From Treponema sp. UBA4377 (lineage in GTDB: Bacteria > Spirochaetota > Spirochaetia > Treponematales > Treponemataceae): a stretch of DNA of 64,000 nucleotides. Numbering within the stretch: position 1 is the first letter of the stretch; each line of letters starts with the position of its first letter. This document shows positions 41,217 through 49,771 of this stretch, in pieces. The stretch is from the NCBI GenBank assembly GCA_002391235.1, contig DGRX01000014.1, positions 1 through 64,000 of the forward strand, written 5' to 3'. The translations under genes were made by a program, and so were the position numbers. Under the pieces are notes generated by a model. It was not told the origin of the DNA. It worked only from the letters and a program-made list of their open reading frames with translations, and ran no database searches.

Positions 41217-42502
41217 GGCCAGTGTTCCTCAATGAGCTCAGTCTTGATTCCAATCTCATCCTTGTCAAAGCAATCCTTTAGAATCTTCCAGCCCAAGTCA
41301 AGCGCGTCCTCAAGCGCGATGTTCTTTGAAAGGTCCATCATTTCGCTTTCGAACATTTCGCCGTATTTAAGGAGTTTTTCGTCCCACGCGCTCATGTTGA
41401 AGCCCATGCTCTTCTTTTCGAGCGTGTCCTTGTACTGCGCGTAAAGGCGGATCATGCCGTCCATAAGGGCGCGGTGGTCGTTGCGGGTCTTGCCGTTGAC
41501 GTTCTGCTTAAGGCGCGACAATGAGCCGAACGGCTCGATGCGGCCGCCCTTAAGGTAGTACTGACCCTCGGTGATGTAGCCCGTGTTGTCCGGAACCGGG
41601 TGGGTAACGTCGTCGCCTGGCATCGTCGTTACCGCGAGGATCGTGACCGAGCCTGAGTCGGCGAAGTCGACGGCCTTTTCGTAGCGGGCGGCCAGCTGGG
41701 AGTAAAGGTCTCCCGGGTATCCGCGGTTAGACGGAACTTGTTCCTGAGTGATCGCGATTTCCTTCATTGAGTCGGCGAAGTTCGTCATGTCGGTAAGAAG
41801 GACAAGAACGTCCTTTCCCTGCAAGGCGAACTGTTCCGCGACGGCAAGCGAAAGGTCGGGAATCTTCTTGCATTCTACCGACGGGTCGGCGGCCGTGTGC
41901 ACGAACATTACCGTGCGGCTTAGGGCGCCGCCGTTTTCGAGCGTGTTCTTAAAGTACAAGTAGTCGTCGTACTTAAGTCCCATTCCGCCCAAGACGATTA
42001 CGTCAACTTCGGCTTGCATGGCGATGCGCGCCAAAAGCTGGTTGTAGGGCTCGCCAGAGATAGAGAAAATCGGAAGCTTTTGCGACACGACCAACGTGTT
42101 GAACATGTCGATCATCGGGATTCCTGTGCGGATCATGCGGCGCGCCATAATGCGCTTTGTCGGGTTTACCGAAGGGCCGCCGATCGTTACCAAGTTTTCG
42201 GCGAGCACGGGTCCGTTGTCGCGCGGCTCGGCCGAACCGTTGAAGATGCGGCCAAGGAGGTTGTCGCTAAAGCTGACTTCCATTCGGTGGCCAAGGAATT
42301 TGATGTGGTCGCCGGTAGAAACGCCGCGGCCGCCCGCGAACACCTGGAGCGAAACGTTGTCGCCCTGAATGTTCGAAACCTCGGCCAATGACTTTCCGAA
42401 TCTTGTCTCAATTTCAGCCAATTCGCCGTAAGCTACGTCAGTGGCCTTTACGGTGATTACGCTTCCGTTGATTGATTCAATTTTGCTGTAAACTTTGTTC
42501 AT
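41210..42502 (-). CDS. atpB: V-type ATPase subunit B (non-catalytic)
   Basis: 430 residues. It belongs to the ATPase alpha/beta family but lacks a P-loop, as usual for B. Visible are FSGEPRDNGP-like NGSAEPRDNGP, PIFSISGEPYNQLLARIA, TDMTNFADSMKEIAITQEQVPSNRGYPGDLYS and the C-terminal helical part. It forms the hexameric head with A. Its start shares a base with the atpA stop. Confidence 0.95.
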   Translation of the reverse strand: MNKVYSKIESINGSVITVKATDVAYGELAEIETRFGKSLAEVSNIQGDNVSLQVFAGGRGVSTGDHIKFLGHRMEVSFSDNLLGRIFNGSAEPRDNGPVLAENLVTIGGPSVNPTKRIMARRMIRTGIPMIDMFNTLVVSQKLPIFSISGEPYNQLLARIAMQAEVDVIVLGGMGLKYDDYLYFKNTLENGGALSRTVMFVHTAADPSVECKKIPDLSLAVAEQFALQGKDVLVLLTDMTNFADSMKEIAITQEQVPSNRGYPGDLYSQLAARYEKAVDFADSGSVTILAVTTMPGDDVTHPVPDNTGYITEGQYYLKGGRIEPFGSLSRLKQNVNGKTRNDHRALMDGMIRLYAQYKDTLEKKSMGFNMSAWDEKLLKYGEMFESEMMDLSKNIALEDALDLGWKILKDCFDKDEIGIKTELIEEHWPN

Positions 42503-44265
42503 TATTCACCGTCCTTAAGAAGGGCCTCGCCCGCTTTTGTGAGCGCGCCTTTTTTCTGTGAATAAATTGAGTCAATCTCTTTTTCAAGAGAATTGAATTT
42601 ATCCGATTTGAATTCAACGTAGTTCCAGTCGCCGAATGTCTTCCTGAGCTGGTTGAAGAAGGCGCGCGCCTCGTCCTTGTCCTTAAGGTCAAAGTCACTG
42701 GCCATGACCATAAGAACCTTTTTAAAGGTGTATGTCTGGCGCTCGACCGAACAGGCCGCGTCGATTTCGTCGAAGGAGTTTTGCTGGAAGTAAACCGCGT
42801 CAAGGAATTCGCTCTTTAGGTAGGCCACAAAGTCTTCCGTGGTCGTTCCTTCTTCGCCTACAACCTTCATCATTTGGTTGACTTCGGTGCCGCGCTTGAA
42901 CTCGGCGCGGGCGTAGTCTACCCAGTCCTTGCGGATAACAGGGTTGTACTTTGACCAAGAGGCGATCGGGTCGATGGCCGGATATTTGCGGGCGTCAGAG
43001 CGCTCGCGGGTAAGGCCGTGGAAGGCTCCGACAACTTTTAGCGTGGCCTGGGTTACAGGCTCCTCAAAGTTACCGCCGGCAGGAGATACCGTTCCGCCGA
43101 TTGTGACAGAGCCCTTGCTTCCGTCGCGAAGGCGAACTTGGCCCGCGCGCTCGTAGAAGGCCGCGATGTAGCTTTCCAAGTAAGCCGGGAAGGCTTCCTC
43201 GCCCGGAATCTCTTCCAAGCGGCCTGACATTTCGCGCAAGGCCTGCGCCCAGCGGGATGTCGAGTCGGCCAAAAGCAAAACGTTCAAGCCCATCTGGCGG
43301 TAGTACTCGGCCAAGGTGACCGAAGTGTAAACCGAAGCTTCGCGCGAGGCGACCGGCATTGAAGAAGTGTTGCAAATGATGATTGTTCGCTCCATCAATG
43401 AGCGGCCCGTGCGGGGGTCCTTTAGCTCGGGGAACTCGGTGATTGTCTCTACGACTTCGCCCGCGCGCTCGCCGCAAGCCGCGATGATTACGATGTCAAC
43501 GTCGGCGTTTCGGCTGGTGGTGTGCTGGATGACCGTCTTTCCGGCTCCGAAGGGGCCAGGGATACAATAAGTTCCGCCCTTGGCTACGGGGAAGAAGGTG
43601 TCTATCAAGCGGGTCTTTGTGACCATAGTCTCCGTCGGCTCAAGGCGCTCGGCGTAGCAGTCCACGGCGCGCTTTACCGGCCAGTAGAAGGCCATCGTAA
43701 GCTTCTTTTCGTTTCCCTTTTCGTCGGTGACGACGCAGAGGGTGTCGTCAAGCTTGTATTTTCCGGCGGGAACGATGCTCTTTACCTTGTAGCTTCCGAG
43801 CATGTCGAAGGGCACCAAAATCTTGTGCGTGAAGGGGCCTTCGGGAACGGAGCCAAAGTAGTCGCCGCGGTAAAGGGTGTCGCCCGGCTTTGAAATCGGC
43901 GTGAAGTCCCATTCAACGTTTGTCGGAAGGGGCTCGACGTAAAAGCCGCGCTCCAAGAAGTAGCCGGCCTTTTCGGCCAATTCGGGAAGCGGGTTCTGGA
44001 GGCCGTCGTACACGTGGCCCAAAAGTCCCGGTCCCAAGCGGACGGCAAGCATTTCGCCGGTGAACTCAACGTCGCAGCCGACCTTGATGCCTTCCGTCAT
44101 CTCAAAAATCTGCATTTGGGCCGTGTTTCCGCGGATGCGGATGATTTCGCCCTTAAGCTTTGTGTTCTCGACCTTAACGAAGCCCACTTCGTTCATCGTG
44201 ACGTTTCCGTCAAACTGAACGGAGACCATGTTTCCGTTAATGCCGATTACTTTTCCATTGGTCAT
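42502..44265 (-). CDS. atpA: V-type ATPase subunit A (catalytic)
   Basis: 587 residues. The P-loop GPFGAGKTVIQ is near residue 235, GERAGEV and the Walker B region LLADSTSRWAQALRE follow; the catalytic Glu lies in this region (CGERAGEVVE). The non-homologous V/A-type insert between about residues 110 and 200 is present, which separates it from F-type beta. It hydrolyses or makes ATP. It overlaps the previous gene by four bases. Confidence 0.96.
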   Translation of the reverse strand: MTNGKVIGINGNMVSVQFDGNVTMNEVGFVKVENTKLKGEIIRIRGNTAQMQIFEMTEGIKVGCDVEFTGEMLAVRLGPGLLGHVYDGLQNPLPELAEKAGYFLERGFYVEPLPTNVEWDFTPISKPGDTLYRGDYFGSVPEGPFTHKILVPFDMLGSYKVKSIVPAGKYKLDDTLCVVTDEKGNEKKLTMAFYWPVKRAVDCYAERLEPTETMVTKTRLIDTFFPVAKGGTYCIPGPFGAGKTVIQHTTSRNADVDIVIIAACGERAGEVVETITEFPELKDPRTGRSLMERTIIICNTSSMPVASREASVYTSVTLAEYYRQMGLNVLLLADSTSRWAQALREMSGRLEEIPGEEAFPAYLESYIAAFYERAGQVRLRDGSKGSVTIGGTVSPAGGNFEEPVTQATLKVVGAFHGLTRERSDARKYPAIDPIASWSKYNPVIRKDWVDYARAEFKRGTEVNQMMKVVGEEGTTTEDFVAYLKSEFLDAVYFQQNSFDEIDAACSVERQTYTFKKVLMVMASDFDLKDKDEARAFFNQLRKTFGDWNYVEFKSDKFNSLEKEIDSIYSQKKGALTKAGEALLKDGE

Positions 44266-44804
44266 TTTGACTCCTCTAGTATTTCATCGTAAATTTTATG
44301 GTAGGAAGCTTTGCCCGTCTCCACGTCGAACTTCTTCATGCGCTGGGCAAGCATCAGCTTTAGTCCATAGGCTATGACCGCGTCAACGCTAAAGTTGTCG
44401 AGCGGCGCCAGTGAATTGAGCGTTTCCATCCGATACTCGTTAAGGAACTCCTCGGCCGCGAGGGGGCTGTCCATTCCGACGGCGGTTCTGGCCGCCTGTA
44501 TTATGTCGGCCGTGCAGCCCGCGGGAAGCATTTCCGCCTCCTTTTTCATCTTGAGCGCGCGGACTTGAGCCAATGCGAAGCGCAGGCAGCGTTCCTTTTC
44601 GTTCCATTTGTCAAGGAAGGCCGAGCCTGACTTGCCCTCTTTTTTTGGCGGCTCAAGCGAAAGATTTTGGATTATCTTTACGCTCTTTGCGTCAAGAAAG
44701 CGGCCGCAGAGATCCCTGTAGTATTGTTCGGTTATCGGAAGCTGCCTTGAGTCGAGGTTTTCGACTGAAGGAAGCTGCGAAACCAAGTAGTACTGCTTTG
44801 ACAC
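44262..44804 (-). CDS. DUF2764-type V-ATPase operon protein
   Basis: 180 residues, starting with GTG 44804. It begins YYLVSQLPSVENL and is otherwise helical without membrane segments. A protein of this type sits between E and A in V-ATPase operons of spirochaetes and some other bacteria. Subunits C, F and G are not seen in the operon, so it may take a stalk role; that is inferred from position only. Confidence 0.75.
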   Translation of the reverse strand: MSKQYYLVSQLPSVENLDSRQLPITEQYYRDLCGRFLDAKSVKIIQNLSLEPPKKEGKSGSAFLDKWNEKERCLRFALAQVRALKMKKEAEMLPAGCTADIIQAARTAVGMDSPLAAEEFLNEYRMETLNSLAPLDNFSVDAVIAYGLKLMLAQRMKKFDVETGKASYHKIYDEILEESK

Positions 44805-44807
44805 TCT

Positions 44808-45425
44808 TTAGGCCTCTTTTGCGGCCGCTCCCACAAGCGCGGCGATTTTTGGGTTCAAGTAGGCGGCGAAAAGGTCGGCGACGCTTTCGGCTGAATAGTC
44901 GTAGTAGGCGCTTCCGTCCTTAAGGCCGATTCTAAAGCCGGACGCCAAGGAAGCGTCGGACTTGATTTCCATTCCCTTGGAAATTTCATCCTTGAGAGCG
45001 CCCTTGAGGCCGCTTTCCAAAGCGTCCAAGTCCGCCTTTGAAAGAAGAACCGCGAGGTCGCTGGTCTCGGCCTTGGCCGCCCAAGCCTTTACGGTCTCGG
45101 GAATCAGCTTGGCCAACAAGTCCTTTGAGTAGGTCTTGGCCGTCTCGTCCTGAACGATGGCCTTAAGCTGCGCGTTGATTCCGTCGCGGAATGAAATAAG
45201 AAGGTTGCGGGAGGCTTGCTTTACAGCGTCTTCGCTTGCCTTTTGGAAGCGCTCGCTTGTAGCCTTAGCTTCTTTTTCAATGCTCTCTGCCTGTGACTTT
45301 GCGTCATTCACAATTGAAGCGGCTTTTGCTTCCGCTTCGGCGATAATCTTGGCGGCTTGTTCTTCCGCCGACGCAACGCCGTCCTTTTTGATCTTGTCGA
45401 TCAATTCTTGCAACTGAACGTCCAT
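44808..45425 (-). CDS. atpE: V-type ATPase subunit E (peripheral stalk)
   Basis: 205 residues. The first about 95 residues are a long Ala/Glu/Lys-rich coiled coil (EEQAAKIIAEAEAKAASIV), then a globular C-terminal part ending in the conserved LFAAYLNPKIAALV region. It links the head to subunit I in the stator. It is the first gene of the operon; AAGGAG lies five bases before ATG 45425. Confidence 0.9.
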   Translation of the reverse strand: MDVQLQELIDKIKKDGVASAEEQAAKIIAEAEAKAASIVNDAKSQAESIEKEAKATSERFQKASEDAVKQASRNLLISFRDGINAQLKAIVQDETAKTYSKDLLAKLIPETVKAWAAKAETSDLAVLLSKADLDALESGLKGALKDEISKGMEIKSDASLASGFRIGLKDGSAYYDYSAESVADLFAAYLNPKIAALVGAAAKEA

Positions 45426-45476
45426 TCATGCTCCTTATAATGCGTGAAAATTCGTAAGCAATTATGTAATGGAACG

Positions 45477-45505
45477 ATTATAGCACAGATTTTGGCAAAA
45501 AACAA
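45477..45505 (-). promoter_or_regulatory. Promoter of the V-ATPase operon
   Basis: On the minus strand TTGTTT (45505-45500), 17 bases, then TGC-TATAAT (TATAAT 45482-45477), an extended -10. It gives a leader of about 45 bases before atpE. Confidence 0.7.
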
Positions 45506-45515
45506 GAAAAAAAAC

Positions 45516-45676
45516 AAAAAAAAGCGGACCCAAAAAGGCGGGTCCCAGCGACGAAAAAAAGCCCTTGGAGCCTCCCGTCATTCGCTCCCGGCTTGAGGCC
45601 TTTGGCCAAGCCGTCCGCTGACGGGTCCTTCCAAGTCTTTTTTTCTGCGTCCCGCCCCTTCTTGTCCGCAATTTTT
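45516..45676. repeat. 160-base imperfect palindrome between galM and the V-ATPase promoter
   Basis: From the outside in, matching arm blocks are GCGGAC / GTCCGC, GGCGGG / CCCGCC, GAAAAAAAG / CTTTTTTTC, CTTGGA / TCCAAG, CCCGTCA / TGACGGG, and CGGCTTG…GGCC-TTT-GGCCAAGCCG at the centre. The arms are about 75 bases with small mismatches. It starts 19 bases after the galM stop and ends 11 bases before the -35 of the V-ATPase promoter. It could terminate galM transcription or be a mobile palindrome. It does not carry the TAAATGTACA segment of the other two elements. Confidence 0.8.
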
Positions 45677-45695
45677 GAATCGCTTTATTAACGGC

Positions 45696-46751
45696 TCACC
45701 ATTCAAATGAATAGACGGTGACGGCGTTGTAGGTTTCTTTGGGCTTTAGGACGCAAGGCGGAAAGTCCGGCTTGTTGGGAGCGTCTGGAAAGCGCTGGCT
45801 TTCAAGGCAAATCGCGCCGTGCTTTTGCATTCGGATTCCGTTCTTGCCGGGAATGCCCTCGACCCAGTTGGCCGTGTAGACCTGGACGCCCTCTTGGTTT
45901 GTTTCCATCGTCATTTTGCGGCCGCTCTTGGGGTCTGTCAAAACGGCGCAGCGGAAAAGCTTTTTGGGGTCGGGAGCGGCTCCCTTTCCCTTGTAGGCCG
46001 GAGTCACGTAGCAGTGGTCGTAGCCGGGGGCCACTTTGTCGATGTCGCGGCCTATCGTCTTGGCCTTGGTGAAGTCAAAGGGGCTATTGGCAAGGTCGAT
46101 GATTTTTCCGGTCGGAATTAAGTTCTTGTCGACTTCCAAGTAGCCCTTGCAGTCGGACTGCAATTCGTGGTCAAGAATAGTTCCGCTTCCGGCAAGGTTG
46201 AAGTAAGCGTGGTTTGTGAAATTTACCGGAGTCGCCTTGTCGGTCTTGGCCTTGTATTGCATCGCAAGCTTGTTGTCCTTGCTGAGCGTGTAAGTGACGG
46301 TCACGTCAAGGTTTCCCGGAAAGCCCTGCTCTCCGTCGGGGCTGCGGCGCTTGAACTCGACACCGCAAGAAGACTTTGACTCAATGGCCTTGGCCTTCCA
46401 GACCTGATGGTCCAGGCGAAAAAAGCCTCCGTGCAAGGTGTTGATTTTATTGTCATTCTTGTCAAGCTGGTATTTTTTTCCTTCGACGCTAAAGGAGGCG
46501 CCGCCGATTCGGTTGGCGAAGCGGCCCACGATTGAGCCGAAGGAGTATCCGTCCGACATTACGTATTCGGGCAAAGTCGAGTAGCCCAAAAGGATGTCGC
46601 TTACGGGGCCGTTTTTTTGCGGAAGATAGATTCCCGTAAGGGTGCAGCCGTAGTCAGTGACCGTAAAGGACATCTTTCCGTTTGAAACCGTGAACAAGTG
46701 AACCTCTTGCCCGTTCGCGAGAGTCGCCAATTTTTGCTTTTTTACGCTCAT
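45696..46751 (-). CDS. galM: Aldose 1-epimerase (galactose mutarotase)
   Basis: 351 residues. Mutarotase motifs are visible: LLGYSTLPEYV, GRFANRIGGASF, NTLHGGFFRLDHQVW (catalytic His area), TNHAYFNLAG (second His), and the C-terminal CLESQRFPDAPN with the catalytic Glu. It interconverts alpha and beta forms of aldose sugars. There is no signal peptide, so it acts in the cytoplasm. It lies 18 bases after the last flagellar-operon gene and has its own AGGAG site. Confidence 0.94.
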   Translation of the reverse strand: MSVKKQKLATLANGQEVHLFTVSNGKMSFTVTDYGCTLTGIYLPQKNGPVSDILLGYSTLPEYVMSDGYSFGSIVGRFANRIGGASFSVEGKKYQLDKNDNKINTLHGGFFRLDHQVWKAKAIESKSSCGVEFKRRSPDGEQGFPGNLDVTVTYTLSKDNKLAMQYKAKTDKATPVNFTNHAYFNLAGSGTILDHELQSDCKGYLEVDKNLIPTGKIIDLANSPFDFTKAKTIGRDIDKVAPGYDHCYVTPAYKGKGAAPDPKKLFRCAVLTDPKSGRKMTMETNQEGVQVYTANWVEGIPGKNGIRMQKHGAICLESQRFPDAPNKPDFPPCVLKPKETYNAVTVYSFEW

Positions 46752-46769
46752 ATTTGTCTCCTGTATTTA

Positions 46770-47462
46770 TTAGTTCATGTCCAGAACAAGCTGGACTTCG
46801 GTTGTCGAATGGTCAGTCTCGGAGGCGATTTCCTCCACCGTTTTTCCCAACTCCGCCAACTCCTTTACGCGGCGGACAAAGGGCTTTTTGGGCTTTATCG
46901 GATTGTCGCTTGAGACGATTTTTGTGTTTATAATCGGAACCTTTCCGTAAGCGTCGCCGTTGGCCGTAACCGTTATTTGCGGCTCCTCAAAAAGCGACTT
47001 TTGGGCGTTTTCCTTAAAAAGGCCTGTAAGGGCGACAGCCTCGTCCGCGCCCGGAAGCTCGTTTTGCTTGTAGGCCGCCGCGGCCTTTGACGATCCGCGC
47101 TTTGAGGACTTGGAAACAGTCGTGGCGGCGGCCTTTCCCTTGGCCTTTTTTGGAGCGGCGCTTTGCAAGCTTAGCCGCGCTTGGAAGGCGGCGCCTTTTT
47201 CGGCGTTTTGCAACTCATGGCGCAAAATCGCCAGCTTTCGTTCAGCCTCGGCGCTTGCGGCCTTTAACTCCTTTATTTTGTCGTCGATTAAATTCATGTT
47301 AGAGAGCGTGTTGCGCTGGGCGTCTTTAATAAGGCTGTCCATCCCGTCGCGGAATTTCACCATTATGTCGTCCGCCGAAAAAAGCTTCTTAAAGCGGATT
47401 AAAAAGACCAACCATAAAAGAAGGTTTATCAATGTAAGGGAAGAAACTAAAAAGACGCCCAT
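46770..47462 (-). CDS. Membrane-anchored coiled-coil protein (DUF6115-like) of the motility operon
   Basis: 230 residues. One N-terminal membrane helix (VSSLTLINLLLWLVFLIRF), a coiled coil (IKELKAASAEAERKLAILRHEL), an Ala/Lys-rich linker, and a C-terminal helix-turn-helix-like end (VRRVKELAELGKTVEEIASE, then TTEVQLVLDM). That end resembles proteins of motility operons in Firmicutes and spirochaetes grouped as DUF6115; this assignment is from memory and only moderate. It starts four bases after the previous gene's stop. Confidence 0.6.
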   Translation of the reverse strand: MGVFLVSSLTLINLLLWLVFLIRFKKLFSADDIMVKFRDGMDSLIKDAQRNTLSNMNLIDDKIKELKAASAEAERKLAILRHELQNAEKGAAFQARLSLQSAAPKKAKGKAAATTVSKSSKRGSSKAAAAYKQNELPGADEAVALTGLFKENAQKSLFEEPQITVTANGDAYGKVPIINTKIVSSDNPIKPKKPFVRRVKELAELGKTVEEIASETDHSTTEVQLVLDMN

Positions 47463-47466
47463 TCTT

Positions 47467-47799
47467 TTACCTCGTGATGTTTATATGAACGCCAATCGCT
47501 GGATCTCTTATTTCGTACTCTCGCTTTTTTGGCGGCTCCTCTTGCTGGCCATCCTTTTTCTTTTTAGCGCCGGCTTCCGCTCCGTCTGAACCTTTGGCGT
47601 CAGCCTTAATCTTTCCAGTCTGCGCCTCGTTGGCTGCCGTTTTTTGAACGCTTTGGGATTGCTGCAAGTTTTGGTTCACGATGCCTTGCGTTTGAATCGA
47701 CTGCGACAAGGCGGCGCCCTGCCCTTCGCTGGCCACACGCTGGGCGACATTGGCCATTTGAGAATACATTGTCTGAAGGTCAATAGGCTGCAAAGCCAT
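47467..47799 (-). CDS. Small hydrophilic protein of the motility operon
   Basis: 110 residues, unknown. The first about 50 residues are Gln/Ser-rich and helical (LQTMYSQMANVAQRVASEGQ), the middle is Lys/Glu-rich low complexity, and it ends in a conserved-looking REYEIRDPAIGVHINITR. There is no signal or membrane segment. It is tightly linked between fapA (one-base overlap) and the DUF6115-like gene, so it is probably a motility accessory. Confidence 0.6.
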   Translation of the reverse strand: MALQPIDLQTMYSQMANVAQRVASEGQGAALSQSIQTQGIVNQNLQQSQSVQKTAANEAQTGKIKADAKGSDGAEAGAKKKKDGQQEEPPKKREYEIRDPAIGVHINITR

Positions 47800-49769
47800 T
47801 AACTTGAGTATCCTTCCGGCATTTGAAGGCCGGCCATGTCGGGCGCCTCATACTTTCCAGTTTTGATGAAGCCGCCTTCCATATAGTAAGTCACGTTCTT
47901 TGTGTCGGCTCGGACTTCCTGCAAGGTGTCCCGAATGTAAATCTTGACGCCCGCAAAGACGTTTCCTTCCGCCTTTACCTTTCCAAAAACCTTAAGCTCG
48001 TGCAAATGTTCCTGTATTTGGTCGATTTCCTCAGAAATCTTTTCCGACTCAATAGTGATTTCTTGCCTGCGGCCCTTGTATTGGGCAAGCGCCTCTTCCT
48101 TTTCTTTTGGAAGCGTTCGGCGGGCCTTTTTATAGTTTTCTAGGGTAAGGATGTTGTTCTCAACGTCCTCAAGCTCGCGGACCAAATCGTTTTGCTGACC
48201 CTGAATGAATTCCAAGCGGTGCTTGGCTCGCGGGTCAAAGCCGACTTCCAGGATTGTTTCCGTTCCGCCGCCCGGAGATCCGATGTTGCGCGCGGCGATT
48301 TCTTCCGTGGCAAAAAGGTGGCCGCCGGTAATCTGGGCCTTTTTTCCGTTAAGGACTATTCGCTTCATCGCGCTCACTTCGCTGTTCATGATGCTGTCGG
48401 AAACAATGCAAAATTCCTCGACCTCAACCTTCGCGCTTTGAATGAACTTGGCCCACAAGGATTTTCCGCAATGAACCTCGCCCTCGTCGTGGCCAAAGAT
48501 GCCTGCCGAAACGATGATGTTGCCGCGCTCGCTTTTGATGAAGCTTTTGCCGACAGTGCCGGAAATTTCGATGTCGCCGGTGGCCTTGATTTCGTAGCCG
48601 TCGTCGACGTTTCCTTTGACGATGACGCTTCCCAAAAAGTCGATGTTGCCGGTTTTGATTCCGACGCTTTCCAATTCCAACACGGGCTCGACGTTGATCT
48701 TTTGGTCGTCAAAGTGGACGCGGCCGGCCTCGCTGGCGATGACGGTGACTCCGTCCTTGTCAAGCTCGACGTTCTTTCCAAGCGGAATCTTGATGTCCTT
48801 TCCGTTCTTGGCCTCAAGGTAGCGGCCGAACAAAGTCTTTCCGGCCTTGCCGCGCTCAGGCTGCATTTTTGTGGCGAGGGGCTGTCCTTTGACGACGTTT
48901 TGGATTTTGTTAAGCTCCTTAAAGTTAACCTTGCCGTCGCCGGCTTCCTTAATTTTCAGCTTTGTCGGGTCGGTCTCAAAATTAAAGGCAATGTAAGCGT
49001 CGCGGCCGTCTTGCGGCATAATCGCGTGGGCAACCTCGCAAGGCGCGCCGTAAACTGGATTGTCAACCCATTCGGCGATTTTGTCGTCCTCGATGCCTGC
49101 GACAACACCCTGCGTCTCCAAGGCGCGCCTGATTTGGTCGGCGGTGATCTCTCCTCCGCTCATCGCGGGAGCGGTCGCGGTCAGCGTGGCTTCCATCTCG
49201 TCCTTGGAAACATCGATGATTAGCATGGCGTCGCCAGCCTTTATGTGCTTGTAAAGGCCGATCGACTCATACTTGCCGTCCGTTCCTTTTTTGGCGTATT
49301 CCTTGATTTTTCCTTCTTCTATGCTCACGGTGTCCGGGCGGCGGGCGTCGTTGATAATGTCCTTTGCGTCCACATGGCGGCCCTTTCCAACCGGCATGAT
49401 GACCTTAAGCATAATCTCGTCGCCAAAGTGGCGGATGTAGTAAAGACCGTCCTGGTCGACAATCTTAACCTCTTCGTCAAGCTCGTCGCTGGCGAAATAG
49501 TCTTGCGAGGCCGCCTTTTTCTTTTTTGCAAGGGAGGCGGCGTTTTGGTAAATGCGGAGTTTCCAAGGCTTTTTTGCCAAGCCCAAAAAGCCGTCGCTGC
49601 CCCTTTCCAGAATCTCGTATTCAAGGTTTACGATTCTAGCGTCAAGCTGAGTGGCGGCGTCGGCCAAAGCCTCGTCAAGCGAATCGGCGTTAACCTCAAT
49701 CGCGTTGAGAGACTTGTCCTGCTCCAGCAGAGTCTCCATGTCTTTTCGGATGGCTTCAAGACCGACCAT
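47799..49769 (-). CDS. fapA: FapA family polymer-forming protein with Jag-N-like domain
   Basis: 656 residues. Residues of about 20-70 (SLDEALADAATQLDARIVNL, then ERGSDGFLGLAKKPWKLRIY) are a Jag-N-type domain. The centre has the DUF342/FapA pattern with a Gly/Val-rich beta-helix (GNIDFLGSVIVKGNVDDGYE, IKATGDIEISGTVGKS), and a coiled coil follows near residues 525-600. FapA-type proteins affect flagellar placement or assembly in some bacteria; the biochemical role is unclear. It starts two bases after the sigma factor gene stop. Confidence 0.85.
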   Translation of the reverse strand: MVGLEAIRKDMETLLEQDKSLNAIEVNADSLDEALADAATQLDARIVNLEYEILERGSDGFLGLAKKPWKLRIYQNAASLAKKKKAASQDYFASDELDEEVKIVDQDGLYYIRHFGDEIMLKVIMPVGKGRHVDAKDIINDARRPDTVSIEEGKIKEYAKKGTDGKYESIGLYKHIKAGDAMLIIDVSKDEMEATLTATAPAMSGGEITADQIRRALETQGVVAGIEDDKIAEWVDNPVYGAPCEVAHAIMPQDGRDAYIAFNFETDPTKLKIKEAGDGKVNFKELNKIQNVVKGQPLATKMQPERGKAGKTLFGRYLEAKNGKDIKIPLGKNVELDKDGVTVIASEAGRVHFDDQKINVEPVLELESVGIKTGNIDFLGSVIVKGNVDDGYEIKATGDIEISGTVGKSFIKSERGNIIVSAGIFGHDEGEVHCGKSLWAKFIQSAKVEVEEFCIVSDSIMNSEVSAMKRIVLNGKKAQITGGHLFATEEIAARNIGSPGGGTETILEVGFDPRAKHRLEFIQGQQNDLVRELEDVENNILTLENYKKARRTLPKEKEEALAQYKGRRQEITIESEKISEEIDQIQEHLHELKVFGKVKAEGNVFAGVKIYIRDTLQEVRADTKNVTYYMEGGFIKTGKYEAPDMAGLQMPEGYSS

Positions 49770-49771
49770 TC

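Noticed and set aside
48192..49223. 343-codon plus-strand frame across fapA
   Set aside because: Antisense to the beta-helix part of fapA; Val/Asp-rich sequence mirrors the FapA codons and there is no ribosome site.
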